Source: Moniliella sp. 'wahieum'
Taxonomy: Eukaryota > Basidiomycota > Moniliellomycetes > Moniliellales > Moniliellaceae
Assembly (NCBI GenBank): GCA_003971905.1
Contig: RSEE01000022.1
Coordinates: 310,001-374,000, forward strand
Length of the DNA stretch: 64,000 bases
Direction of reading: 5' to 3'
Positions 11,054-21,860 of this stretch are shown piece after piece. The translations under genes were made by a program, and so were the position numbers. Within the stretch, counting starts at the first letter, position 1. The number at the start of each line of letters is the position of its first letter. A model generated the notes under the pieces. It was not told the DNA's origin, searched no databases, and saw nothing but the letters and a program-made list of their open reading frames with translations.

Positions 11054-12120
11054 CTACGGCAGGTGAATGTTGCATGGGTAGTCCGTGCCGCATTGGAGGT
11101 CAAAAAAACGATGCTTCAAGGCCTTCTCGGCCGAGATGCGCAGGCTGGGGTTGGGCTCGAGAAGTTGACCGACAAGGTCCCGGAAGCAAATGTCGTAGGT
11201 CATGTACTTTGCTTCGTTCTGGTGGTACTGGTACCGAGAAAGTGGGGTGGATGAGATCGGTTTGGTGGTGCGCACAGTGCCATCGGGGAAGAAGAGCTGC
11301 TGACGCTTGTCGGCGGCAAGGTTGGCCAGCAGGCTGTTGGGCATCACACCCAGCGCGCTTTGCATCTGCGCCAAGAGTGGGGTGTCGCTGGCCTTCAAGG
11401 CGTGCTTCTGTGCTTTGTACTGGTTGCACGCCTCCTGCGTCCGCCAGACACCACGCGCATGCGGTCCAAATGGAAGCTTGCCCGCCATCAGCTCCAGCAT
11501 CACACACCCAGCTGCCCACATGTCGAGGGGCCGACCAGGCGTGGGTGCCAAGGAGCGCCTCGGGGGGAAGATAGGCCTTGGGAAGCGCACTCGGTTTGGT
11601 GCTGGGGCGAATGCGGATGTTACCCGCACCAGTCATGTGGACCATTGGCGAAGAGAGGAACGGAACCACCTCGCCGTTATTGGAGGGATTGGGGATGGGA
11701 ACAGCGGTGGTGCTGTCGAACCGAATGTGTTATGCGGCCAGATTGCCATGGATGAAGCCCTGGTAGTAGAGGGAGGCCCGAAAGAGGAGGAGTTGCTTCA
11801 TGATGGCCTGGATGTGCTTAGTGACACATGATGCTGTTCGCCCACCCAGACATTGTCTCATGCTTTCAACCTCCGTTTGTGGCGGCAGCCTCTCTCTCAA
11901 GAGATGAGTGAGTTGTTTTGGGGTGAATTGATACCTATTATGATCTGTGGGAAGCACAAAGACTCCTCCCCCTCTCTCTCTTTTGTTTACCGACCGTCGC
12001 TCCACATCTCTCCGGCACGGTCCCTGGAAATGTGGAAAAAGGGACTGGCACACGCGTACCGAATATCATATCGGAGAAGCTACCCACATTCAAGTTGAGA
12101 AAGACTTTCTTGCTAGTCAT
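11054..12120 (-). CDS. protein kinase-fold protein lacking HRD and DFG (pseudokinase)
   Basis: The C-lobe is clear. PLDMWAAGCVMLELMAGKLPF (the F-helix DxW) and the terminal LRISAEKALKHRFF match CMGC/CDK-like kinases. KAYLPPEALLGT sits at the APE position. The catalytic loop reads FIHGNLAA (HGN codons 11742-11750), so the HRD Asp is Asn. The DFG region reads MTGAGNIRI, with no DFG. No VAIK lysine or Gly-rich loop is visible in the short N-lobe. An intron at 11945-11990 (46 nt, GTAAAC...CACAG) joins two good frames exactly. A second 36-nt intron is possible just upstream. A TAA at 11730-11732 follows HGNLAA in frame; it is either a real stop or a compensated indel pair. One more shift lies near 11540. 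The start at 12120 is the most economical choice; upstream codons are low-complexity. Confidence 0.6.
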
Positions 12121-13585
12121 TGGTCGCGGCCCCGGAAGCAGAAGGGGGGTTCCTGCGCATGAAGGAGCTGTGGACGTTACTGCATCAGCAGCGGCACCAG
12201 TAATGAATCTGCACCTGCGCCTGCGCCTGGACCTGCATCTGCATCTGCACCCACAGCCGTGCCAACAAAAACCCAACTCGGGCATAGGCTGTCGCCAGCC
12301 CCGCCTTCATCCGTGGCGCCCGTTCTTGCACGAGATATACCTCCTCTCAATCTCCGAAGAAGGGGCCATTATGTGTTCCTTTTTCTTGTTTCTGTAGCCA
12401 TGCAGTCCCTCGTCGATGTGGGTCTAGCTTGGCTACAACTACTAAATGTTTCCCTAGTGTAAAAGTCTCGTGGATTGGCTCGAAGTACCACTGCCCCATA
12501 AATACCCCACTCTCCTAGTACGATTGCATCGCACGTACTATGCAAAAGAGAGCCATACCATGCAGGGCTTCTCTAGGATGATGTTTAACCACTGTGGTGT
12601 CGAATCCTCTCCTATCCCAGGAAGCGCAATAGGATGGTTTCGTTAGTGCCATGAGCCTCACCCTCTCATGTGTATTAGCAAGTGGGATAGGATTGTTCGA
12701 CGGGAGTGGGAAATCAAAACGGAGGAACCAGAGATGTTCTCGGTGTGGTGTCATGTGTGAGCAACCTCAGACTCAACGCCCTCTCTCCATAAGGATGATC
12801 ATCCTCCATCACGCCCTTCATATCAATTTAGGAGCCGCAACACCACCTTTCATCCGCTCTGCGACCTGAGCGCGGGCGCTTTGCTGTTACTGACATCTCA
12901 GCTTAGAGGCATTCCCCTTATTGATGAAAATATACTAATACTAAGCGAGACTTTTTGCCGGCAAACCCTCTCAGACCCAACGACGATAGTGATGTTTGTG
13001 AGAGTGAGGAGACCAGGAGAGAACTAAATAAACTGATTGTGGGTAACGGGAACCGGTAACCAGCCAATCAGGGAATGGAGGAGGTGGGGATCCGGACCCT
13101 GTTTTGCTTTTATTGGGACTTTTGTTTATGGTCACGGAAACGAGCGTCCTCGCTGCCCCCTTCGTGGTCGAGAGAGTGCTTCTGATATTGCACGACAAGG
13201 TCGTCAGGGTCACATTACGGAGAATTTTCGGGGAATTACTATTATCGAAGCCATATGGCAACTTGGCTACCCCTCTTCCTTCATCTCTCCCTTTCCTGTA
13301 CATGCTTATGTGTAAGAGCGGGCGATATGAGTCATAGTCTGACTGAGTGTGCCCACGGCCGGGGGGGCATATATATCCCCGACACCCACGTCCGCAACGA
13401 ACCTATGGTGGAGGAAGAGGATGGGACGAGGCGCGGACGGAGGGCACAGCCCACCGACTACCGCGCGTGATGGGGCTCGGAGCACTCGGAGGATCAGGAA
13501 TGGAGGTAGACCACACGTTGCGGGACACGGGATCGCTGGAGGCTCAGAGCGCGTTCCGGAGGGTGGTGCATAAGAGCACCGCAAC
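12121..13585. other. intergenic, no gene recognised
   Basis: Upstream region of the kinase-like gene, followed by sequence without a recognisable product. A GCA/GAT-type short tandem tract (near 12200-12260) would encode Ala/Gly/Asp repeats if read on the minus strand, and could be an unrecognised 5' extension of the kinase-like gene. Confidence 0.4.
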
Positions 13586-13587
13586 CC

Positions 13588-13850
13588 TTGGAACGCCGGG
13601 AGAAGGAGCTGCTTCGGCTGCTGGAACAAGCAGAATGCGACAAGAACGCCAAGTACCTGGGACGCACTCAAGAGCCGTTTTACCCCCTGGTTTTGACGAC
13701 GCGAGGATACTACGGCACCAAGACGGCGGGCAAGTTGTTTGCGCATTGGGAGGATTTGGCTACTGAGTCTCAATGGAAATGGTTCCTCGCTCGGATGTCA
13801 ACCACGTTCATCCGTGTCCACACGCGCTTCCTAGGGTACGGGACCGGATG
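13588..13850 (+). pseudogene. relic of a reverse-transcriptase-type ORF C-terminus
   Basis: About 80 residues read as a charged helix (REKELLRLLEQAECDKNAKY), then EPFYPLVLTTRGYYGTKTAG and WFLARMSTTFIRVHTR. This order resembles the extreme C-terminus of non-LTR retroelement RT proteins, where a Lys/Arg-rich helix and KY precede a 'F.P...ET.G..G' strand and a final '..RIS.AL' helix. The preceding 100 bp in another frame (TLRDTGSLEAQSAFRR) may belong to it. No RT catalytic motif, poly-A tail or target duplication is visible. I treat it as a truncated remnant; identity is tentative. Confidence 0.35.
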
Positions 13851-14781
13851 GCGATCACCGAGGGTCCTGATATCCTGGCGATCCCCTGGTTCCTTGACCT
13901 TGGTGGCGCCTCCAAGTAACCCCCGCAAGATGAACGGTTCGGTTAGACGTAGCGTTCTCCCTGTCCCAGCCTTAAGCTCTGTCAATGATATGGATTCAAA
14001 AGAGAGAAGAGAGACGGCGTCGAAAAGGAGTTGATGTGACGTACGACAAAGAGTACGGTCGCGGGGGAGGGCGGGCGTTTTGAACGTAGAACGTTAAGGT
14101 GGATCGATCGTCGATATCCGTCAATAACCGCGGGCGGGCATTATAACCCGTGCCTTCTCGCGCTCTGTCGATGGATATCTGCGCTTTTTTGGAAACGAAT
14201 ATGGTGGGGAGACCAACGGTCTGTGTTGTGGCCTCTGCTGACGCGCTGACGGCACTACATGTGGCCCCCTACTTGGATCGGCGCAAAATGCGGCAGCAAA
14301 CGCCAGATGTGATGGATGAGATCTGAGAGAGCCGGGTAGGCGAAGAAGCGTTTCCCCTGTCCTTGCCCGGAAGGAGATACAATACGTCTGCAACCGAGGA
14401 TAGGATCGATAGGTACTGTGGGTATGCATGTGACAAGTGTGTTGTGACACATGTCAGTCACACTCGAAGGTTGATGCATGATGCATGATGATGTGCAGAG
14501 ATTGGGTTAAGCTTTCGACAGGCACTTGCCCTCGGCCCAACCCAACTCGTCTGGGCCACTGACTCATTAGACGCCACACGCCACTGCTGCTGAGTACTCA
14601 GACTGAGTACCAAGTACATTGAGTACGAGTGTCCCACGTGGATCGTCTAACGTACTCTAGCGTACAGGCGCGGCAAATACGTCAAACGTTAAATTAAGGG
14701 CCATAGTAGAATGGATGGTCAACATCATTTCTCGTCATCGAGAGAATCCATTTGCATTATCGATTGTCCATCGTCGAAGAC

Positions 14782-15010
14782 ATGGCCACCATCGCGCTGC
14801 GTCTCCCTCCTGGCCGAGACCAACACTTGTGGATCTCAGTTGCTGCGCTGCAAGACTTCCTCCGTATGTTAGGGACCGCGGTACCTATAGGAAGCGCACG
14901 GCGCAGTGTCACCCACTTTTTGTATGCGATCGCAAGATGAATGATGGTGAATTCACCATCAAGAAGACCTTTACCGGGTACCAGCTTCAAGCTTCACTGG
15001 TTTTTCACAA
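14782..15010 (+). CDS. small gene fragment of unknown function
   Basis: An ATG at 14782 opens ATIALRLPPGRDQHLWISVA and ALQDFL. A GTATGT donor follows near 14863 and an acceptor near 14937, after which MNDGEFTIKKTFTGYQLQAS can be joined in frame. The composition and the clean donor suggest a real exon pair or a gene relic. I recognise no family and see no clear end. It lies among repeat-rich intergenic DNA. Either spurious or degraded. Confidence 0.22.
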
Positions 15011-16300
15011 TTTCACCTGTCACAGACTTGCGCTGTTTGCACTGTTGTGCGCGCACAAAGCCCACAACCTTTTGCTCCAGTTGTGCTCCGGGGTGACGTC
15101 GAAAGGGCCAGGAAGGAAGTCCACACAGGGCACACCAAAAGAATGGGATTAGATCGATTATAGATCGTTTCGAGGTTGCCTGAAGCTTGAAGCTTGATGC
15201 TTTTGCTGGTTGAACGTTGAGAAGATGGAATATGGAAGGAGGGAACCGGGAATGTGGACTGTGGAATGTTGCAAGGTGGGTTCGGCCTCTCAGATCTCAG
15301 ACTGAGCTCTCATGGTCCAGTCTACCAAACAGGTGTTGTGTGGCAGGGTGACGCAGGTGACGCCCGGTGACGGTGGCCCAAAACACCATGATCCAGTGTT
15401 ACATCTTGCCTGTCTTTCTGCCCAGGTTGAACGGTTGAGGCTCAAGTTGAGCGCTGAGCCCAGCGCTGATCCTGTGCGAAGCCCCACACTCAACAGAGAT
15501 CTGTGGGATTTGAGGCGAGTCACTAGTCACTAGTCACTAGTCACATGTCACAGTGACTCGTGAGTCACGCGTGATTAACTCGATTAACAGGATGAACGTG
15601 AACTAGGAACTGAGCGACAGTAGGTTGCTATGTGAACAACTAGCTTTTGCATACATCCCCTCTCTCAGATCTCACCCTGCGTACTACGTCCACAAACCTC
15701 GGTAGAATCACAACTGCGGGGAAGCGCTGCGTGGCCATATTACAGTCAACGTTCAACCTGACTTATACCCTGCTCGACCTATCCCTTCAGACTGAGGCGC
15801 TGAGGCGCTGAGGCGCTGATCTCGTCTCCTCCCCGCGGCCTCGTGTTGCACCTCATGCCTCAGGCTGAGGCCTCAGGTGAGGGATCAGCGCTCAGCCACT
15901 AGTCAACTAGTCAACTAGTCAAGTGGCGTCAGTTACTGACTAAGTAGTCACGAGGAAGTGGTAGGCACTAGTCATAGTCATCGATCATCCTCAGCGCGCT
16001 CAGCGTTCTACTGGCGAAGAAGTCCGCCGGTACAATGAATCGCATGGAGGTCCTCTGAGCTTCATCGATCGGTTCTTTCCAATTCTCGATCTTATCCAAC
16101 AGGCATATAACGGCCTGACACACCGCATGGGAGGAGCATGCTGTCGCAGGAATTATATCGCGATGCTTCTGTAGGTCCACCGAGTAGAACGATATATAGC
16201 TGACACTCTCAGCGAAGAGTAAACAGCCGGAACCCCTCCACCCCTTTCACCTTCCCCCCTACCGTTCCCTCTCGACCGTGAATCGTACCCAGGCTGGACC
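15011..16300. other. intergenic, rich in short palindromic repeats
   Basis: No gene is supported. Arrays are ACTAGTC units at 15519-15545 running into a CATGTCAC motif, an 8-bp GAGGCGCT array near 15789-15815, and an 8-bp CTAGTCAA array near 15898-15925. Several CTCAG/CTGAG palindromes lie near 15290-15310 and 15860-15890. Confidence 0.5.
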
Positions 16301-16306
16301 TGGCGT

Positions 16307-16357
16307 GGCTGGACCACTCTCTCATACGGCTGGACCACTCTCTCATACGGCTGGACC
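16307..16357 (+). repeat. 21-bp direct repeat, two and a half copies, abutting a start codon
   Basis: GGCTGGACCACTCTCTCATAC occurs at 16307-16327 and 16328-16348. A third partial copy (GGCTGGACC) at 16349-16357 ends three bases before the ATG at 16361. The repeat therefore forms the 5' leader or core promoter of the glycosidase gene. Confidence 0.8.
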
Positions 16358-16360
16358 GAC

Positions 16361-17862
16361 ATGTTCTTCTTCCTTCTGCTTTCCGTGGCCCTGGTGGCCA
16401 ATGCTCTCCCTCTTCCCCCTTTTGCGGCGCCTGGAGCGTCGCGGACCCCACCTCTGCTGAGCAGTCGTCACCACCCCCACCACCACCCCAACACCTCTGA
16501 CTCCAACTCGTCTATTTCCCACTCGTCTGCTTCCCACTCGTCTTCCTCCCATTCCTCTGCCTCCCACCATTCCTCTACTTCCCACACCCATTGGACACCT
16601 TCCCATGCATCCTCGCTGCCGGACGGTGACGTGGACGTGGGGTTCAATTTGACGTTGGTCACACAGCGTGCGGTGGAGCTTTCGACACAGAGCTGGGAGT
16701 TGGGCAGCACGTCCCAGTCGTTGCTCGAGGTCTATTCTCCCCAGCATTGCATTTATGGTGACAAAGCCCTCAACGGCACCCAGCTGCCGACGATGCGTCC
16801 CTCCACCCCCGCCCTGGCCTACGCCAAGGAAGTCGTACACACAACACCTCCACCCTCGCGGATGGAAAAGGCTCCTCGGGCGACCCGGCATCGCTGGGCG
16901 TTGCAGCCACGCTGCTGGGCGCAAGCACCCCCGTCTACGCTCACGCAGCTCAGCGTCAACTCGCCACCCTTCTGGAAACGATGACGTACCCCTCGGGCGC
17001 ACTGAGCTCGCGCACCAACGAATTGGCCTACTGGGCCGACTGGGTCGTACGTTCCCTCCCTTCCTTACCTCGACCGTATTGCCGACGCACGGAAGACTGA
17101 CCGGATGGATGATGATATTCGGATCGCTGACAATGCATGCAGTACATGGCGCCCGCCCTTTTTAGCGTACCAAGCTGCGATCCAAGCCAATGCCTCCCTG
17201 CTTCGTACCACACTCGCCCTCACCTTCTACAGCCAAGCATTGAGTTTGAACGACTCGAGCGCGCCCGCTGCGGTGCAAGGTCTGTGGAAGCACATCAACG
17301 GATCCTCTGCCCAGTCGGTGGGGTTGTGGACGACGGGTCAGGCGTGGGCGTTGAATGGGATGCTGCGGGTGCTGGCCACGATGCGCCATGTTCCCGCCTT
17401 GGCCGACTGGGAGGAAGCTAGGACGCTCCTGACCCAGATTGACGCCATTCTCCACCCGATTGTGACGTGTGTGGCGAGCGAGAAAGGGTGTGGGTTTGTG
17501 CAAGATGGGCTGTTGCGCGGGTACTTGCGCGGCGGGCCATCGGGCTGGAACGATACTTCCTCCTCTTGGCCGGGCGAGGTGAGTGGGACGGCAGGTGTGG
17601 CCAGTGCCTTGTTCCGCTATGCGGTGCTGGCGCCGTACTGGGGACAGTCGGTGGCATCGTCGTACTTGATGTGGCAGGCACGCTACGGGCGGCTGTGGCG
17701 CAGCACGTCAATGCCACTGGCTACGCGCAGCCGGCCATGAACCCGTACGACTGGACGGACCCCAGCACGGTGGACGCCAGTCCCGAGGGGCAGGTGTTTG
17801 TGGGCTTGATGGGCGCAGCGTATCGGGACTGTGTGGCAAAGCAGGTGTGTGCTGCGGCGTGA
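16361..17862 (+). CDS. secreted six-hairpin glycosidase (GH88/GH105-like)
   Basis: A signal peptide (FFFLLLSVALVANALPLP) is followed by an unusual His/Ser-rich spacer of about 60 residues, then an (alpha/alpha)6 domain: NELAYWADWV, YMAPPFLAYQAAIQ, SVGLWTTGQAWALNGMLRVL, then SGTAGVASALFRYAVL and PEGQVFVGLMGAAYRDC at the C-terminus. This order matches basidiomycete proteins annotated as YteR-type or six-hairpin glycosidases acting on unsaturated or decorated oligosaccharides. The intron is 17047-17142 (96 nt). Frame breaks lie near 16855, at an extra C near 17150 (removal restores YMAPPFLAY) and at a lost G near 17667 (restores SSYLDVAGTL). The stop TGA is at 17860-17862. The substrate is not determinable. 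Confidence 0.75.
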
Positions 17863-18332
17863 TGAGGGCGATCATGGAGGATGCGGCGAGGAAGTGGAGG
17901 GGGCATATGCAATGGGATGCGATGTGGGGAAGGACACGAGGTCTATATAGAGGGGATAAGCGTGTGGGGTTGTGTGAGCAGAACAATGGAGGGCAGAGGC
18001 GCTGGTACCAGGCAGCGCTGGTCATGTGACCCAGTGGGTAGGCCGATGGTGTGCGGTGGCGTGCTGCGGGGAGCAGAGCGTTTGAAAGTTGAGGCCCGGC
18101 GGAAGCTCCGCCTCAGCTGTGCGGCTGCGCTGCTGAGCGCTGAGCGGCTGAGCGCGCTGAGCTCCACCGCTGGCTGCCAGCGAATAACCTGTGAGTGACA
18201 TGTGACGGGGCATGTGCCAGTGCCATCACACACCCCGTTGTGCCCCACCTGGCGACCTGATCTCCCTCTGCGCACATGTCACCGTGACACCCACCACACG
18301 CGTCTGCGCTGCCCCCCCACCCCCCACCCCAC
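17863..18332. other. intergenic between two plus-strand genes
   Basis: 470 bp. Contains a TATA-like TCTATATAGAG near 17941-17951, a GCTGAGC array at 18132-18162 and a TGACATGTGAC motif near 18197. The last 50 bp before 18333 is C-rich. Confidence 0.5.
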
Positions 18333-19797
18333 ATGAAGCTCGTCTCGCTCCTCGTTGGTGGGCGCGACCACTCCCCCGCCGCTCCCATCGGCACGGCCGA
18401 CGCAGAACCCAAGGCGCGCCCCGCACCCTCTCCTTCTCGCGCATCCGCCGCAAGCCACGCCCCTCCCCGACCCCAGACACCCCCGCGCACCCCACCGCCA
18501 GCACCCCGCCCCCATCCCCATCCCTCCTCCACCCAGCACCCCTCTCGGCCAGCACCTCCTGCGCCCCTCCCGCGCCCTGGGGCTGTGATCCTGCCGCTTT
18601 CATCCCCCACGTCAGAGCTTCCCCCCACCCTACCGAGCGCCCGCCTCCCCGCCAATTCCGTTGCCCCGCCCCGCCCCCTCCAGCCCCCACCACTTACCCA
18701 TGCTTCCACCCCCGTCTCCGCCACGCTTGCCCGTCCCGCCATCGGCCCTCTGCCCCTCCGATTCCTACCTCCGTCTTCCCGCAGGCGAGAGAGATTCCTC
18801 CAGCCCGCGCCCCGCGTCCTTTTACTCCGCTGTATCCTTGCCCCTTGCTACCCCGCCCTTACCTGCTGGTCCACCGACACCTACACGAACCCCTACCACC
18901 CCTCCCATCTCTCCGCCATCATCCGCGCCCGCCCCCACAAAACTCGCCAAGACCCACTTGCTACCCGCCTGATGCACCTAACGCTCGCCTTTGGAGATAA
19001 CCTGTTGACCGACGAAGAGTACCGCTCGCTTCGTACCAGTGTCCTGTCTGCCGCCGTCGACGCTGAGACGGGGACAGCCCATCACGACAGTCCCGCCACC
19101 CACGACCCCACACTCTCTCCCCCCCACGATCCGCCCTTGAACGGGCGTCTGCAACGCTCTGGTTCCCTTGCCTCCCACAGCTCTCACACCTCGGCCCGCA
19201 CGGCCCTGTCGCGCCTTACTCCGCCCCGGCGCACCGTGCAGGCCAAACGTTCCCTTCCGCGTCTCAGTTCGGGCGCCAGCCTCCTTTCTGCCTCTACCGC
19301 CGCCGGCAGCAGCAGCAGTGCAAGGCGAAAGATGTGCGGGACCGGGTGGCGCAGGAGCGTAAGCGCCGAATCTTGCATGGCCTCCCGCCCAGTGGCGATG
19401 GGCGCTACCCGCGCTTGGCCCACGACGTCCCCCCGCGGTCCCAGGCCGAGTTGCGCGCCGAAGTGCAGGTGCTGGAGCGGGAACAGAAGGCCGTGCTGGG
19501 CATCATCCTGCAGTTGCGAGGTCAACAGGCTGTTGCCGCTGGCGCGCCAGTCGACCAAACCGAGCCAGCCGAGCACGTCGTGCAAGCCAACGACGCTGAC
19601 CTGGACCGCGCCCGCCTCACCAGCCTCCCGAAGCGCCGCAGTTTTCTCAGTCTGCGCCGACCCAGCGTGGCGGTGGAACGGCAGGTTCGCTGGCGGACCC
19701 GTTGGCCGAGGCGGTGGCGGCGCGGTACGAGGAGCGCGTGGCCGGGCTGCAGAGCGCTCTGAGGAGCGCGCAACTGCGCGAGAAGGCGATGCGCTAG
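18333..19797 (+). CDS. Pro/Ser-rich protein with C-terminal coiled coil, unknown function
   Basis: The start at 18333 (MKLVSLLVGG) leads into a very Pro/Ser-rich half. A short globular-looking segment (LMHLTLAFGDNLLTDEEYRS) follows near 18970-19030, then a Ser-rich stretch and a C-terminal coiled coil (RDRVAQERKRRILHG, AELRAEVQVLEREQKAVLG, and finally EERVAGLQSALRSAQLREKA) ending at TAG 19795-19797. At least three frame switches are needed (near 18950, 19330 and 19690). I do not recognise the family. The conserved-looking LLTDEEYRSLR block is the best handle for a search. Intronless as far as can be seen. Confidence 0.5.
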
Positions 19798-20301
19798 TGC
19801 TTCCGTAATGGGGTTGTGGACATGCATAGCATCTCACAGTGTGGCAGTCATGTTGGCCTATATATGTATGTACTACGACAAGGGGCCATTCAAAAGCAGC
19901 TGGCGGGGCCCGGAGCTGTTGGAGATCAGTACCATCACTTTGCTCACAGTACTTTTGATCGGTACTTGGAGCTCAGTGTGCTCTGTCTGAGAGGCTCAGG
20001 GCGGACTCAGGACTCTTGTGGACTGTGGACTGGGAACTGACTGGTGCATGATGAGGTCAGTGAGGTCGGTGAAGTCGTCGTGGGGTGGCACTGTGGTATA
20101 GGGCACGGCAAGTGATTATACTAGTGATAGTGTTTTAGTGGTTAGTGATGCAAGTGATTTGTGATTTCACATGTGATTCGCGTCACGTCCTCCATTCAAG
20201 AGCGCGGTGCGATGAGGTCGATGGAGTCGATGAGAAAGGATGAGCAGCAAGAGGGACGAGGGATGGGTTGATGGGGGCCAAAAGGGCAAGCAAACTGCTC
20301 T
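19798..20301. other. intergenic left flank of the transposon
   Basis: No gene. Imperfect GTGAGGTCGGTGA-type direct repeats lie near 20055-20075 and AGTGAT-type repeats near 20110-20165. No target-site duplication shared with the right flank could be identified. Confidence 0.5.
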
Positions 20302-20324
20302 ACATAGCTAATCGAAATTTCTAG
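20302..20324 (+). repeat. left terminal inverted repeat of the transposon
   Basis: 23 bp beginning ACATAGCTAATCG and ending AAATTTCTAG. It is an exact reverse complement of 25626-25648. Outside it, the next matches are sporadic (CYCY), so the terminus could extend by a few bases. Confidence 0.9.
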
Positions 20325-20564
20325 TCACAACGTTGCCGCCGATCTCGCCTCAAGGTGAGAAATTGATACCGTGAGTCTATGATTAGAAGTGCCACAACCC
20401 TGTACAAGAAAAGCTTGCGCAAGATGGTCGCCAAGGTCGAGACAATCTATACCCGACAGCTTGGCCCCAGGTTACCCCCAGCTACCCCCCACCTATCCCC
20501 GGACAGTCCGCAGCCTTGCTGGCAGGCTGGTGGCAAGGCTAGCCACAGATATTTTCACTAGGCT

Positions 20565-20632
20565 GGCGGCTAGGGCGGTGGCTAGGGTGGTGGCTAGGGT
20601 GGTGGCTAGGGCGGTGGCTAGGGTGCCACGAT
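20565..20632 (+). repeat. subterminal G-rich tandem repeat (GGTGGCTAGG)n
   Basis: About five copies of GGCTAGGGYGGT-type units near the left transposon end. It is subterminal, as transposase-binding repeats often are, and the strand has regularly spaced GG/GGG runs that could fold as a G-quadruplex. Confidence 0.75.
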
Positions 20633-20659
20633 GCTATCAGATCAGGCAGTGGATTATCT

Positions 20660-21540
20660 TTAAAAGCATGCATTGCCATGGTTGTTTACAGAGACGTAGA
20701 GGAGCGCCAAGGCAACGGCAGGTTGTTCGAGGAGCCTCAGGACGGCGGCAACCACAGAAGCTTTGCCTTCGTCGTTTAATCGCAGACCAAAAACATCATG
20801 GGGACACGGAGATGATAGGGATCGAAGGGCAAAGATACAAGAGCCATACAACTTGCGGCGTGGGGACGAAGCGTCATCGCGTTCGAGAGGGAGAATGAGT
20901 CCCGCAACCATACGGCGAACGATGATCTGTGTGCAAGCCTGTATATGTTCCGTGGTCGTTTCCTCAGCACTTGAGCGCCTTCTCCGATCATCCTGCTTAA
21001 AGGTGTTCAGTATATGGGCGGATAAGGACAAAGCGCAGGTACTGACCTGGCCGGGGAAACCGTCGCCGTCGACCGTCCGCTGGAAGCGCCCCCGTCGTTG
21101 ATCTTCAACTCGCCTTCGGGAGGTTGACCGGCATCTTGGCGCAAATGATATCAGGCAAGGCTGTGCCGCCAGGCGTGGCCGACTCAGTTCCGGTGGCTGC
21201 GCACAGGCCAGTCAGGACGGCAGGCATCACAGCATGGGGGGCGTGGACGTACCGAGGTCGGGCGCGTGCACGGCAGGGGGGCGTCAGTGGGCGGCGATAG
21301 CAGCACACGTATTCATGGTGATTAGTACAAGCCGTGCACACGGCAACAGCTCTGGTAGTAGTGTGTGGCCAACGAGAGAAGAGAGGCTGTGGTGGTGGCG
21401 GTGGTGGTGGTAGTCGAGAGGCAAGCGCATCGGCGCAGCTGCGTGCGGTTATAGGCGCAACCACCGGTGGCCCACCGGTGGTCCACCCGCATGGCGCCAG
21501 TGTTGCCCCCCCACGCCACCGCCAGCTCAAGGCGCCCACC
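20660..21540 (-). CDS. second transposon gene, unknown function
   Basis: Divergent from the transposase. The 3' exon (about 20660-20992) reads EETTTEHIQACTQIIVRRMV, DDASSPRRKLYGS and ends DEGKASVVAAVLRLLEQPAV...NNHGNACF with a TAA at 20660. Upstream, DAGQPPEGELKINDGGASS and SGRSTATVSPA end at a GTCAGT donor. A 54-nt intron (about 20993-21046) is the likely connection, but the phase fits only if one base is missing. The 5' end beyond about 21120 is uncertain. I recognise no domain. By position it is a candidate accessory (TnpA-like DNA-binding) protein; this is inference. Confidence 0.5.
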
Positions 21541-21860
21541 TGCAGCCTGAGCGTTTAGTATATATAGATTTTTTTAAGCTACGCACTTGAGATAGTCGTG
21601 ACAGCAGCTATATACAGCACGATACTCCAGTCCAACCGTCTCGTTGCGAGAGAAGACCGCATTCGCACAAGTCGCGTTCAAGAGTGAAGGGAAATTGCCT
21701 CTCTTTACTCGCTCAACAAAACTAAAGGCAATCGAGACGGTGTGCCAGCCTCGTGTGTATCGAGCAGTTTGTATCAGGAGACGATATACATTGGGTCCTT
21801 CGCGGGCGAGACCGCATTTTCCACCTCATACATATCCTCGAACTCGTCCATCCGCTCCAA

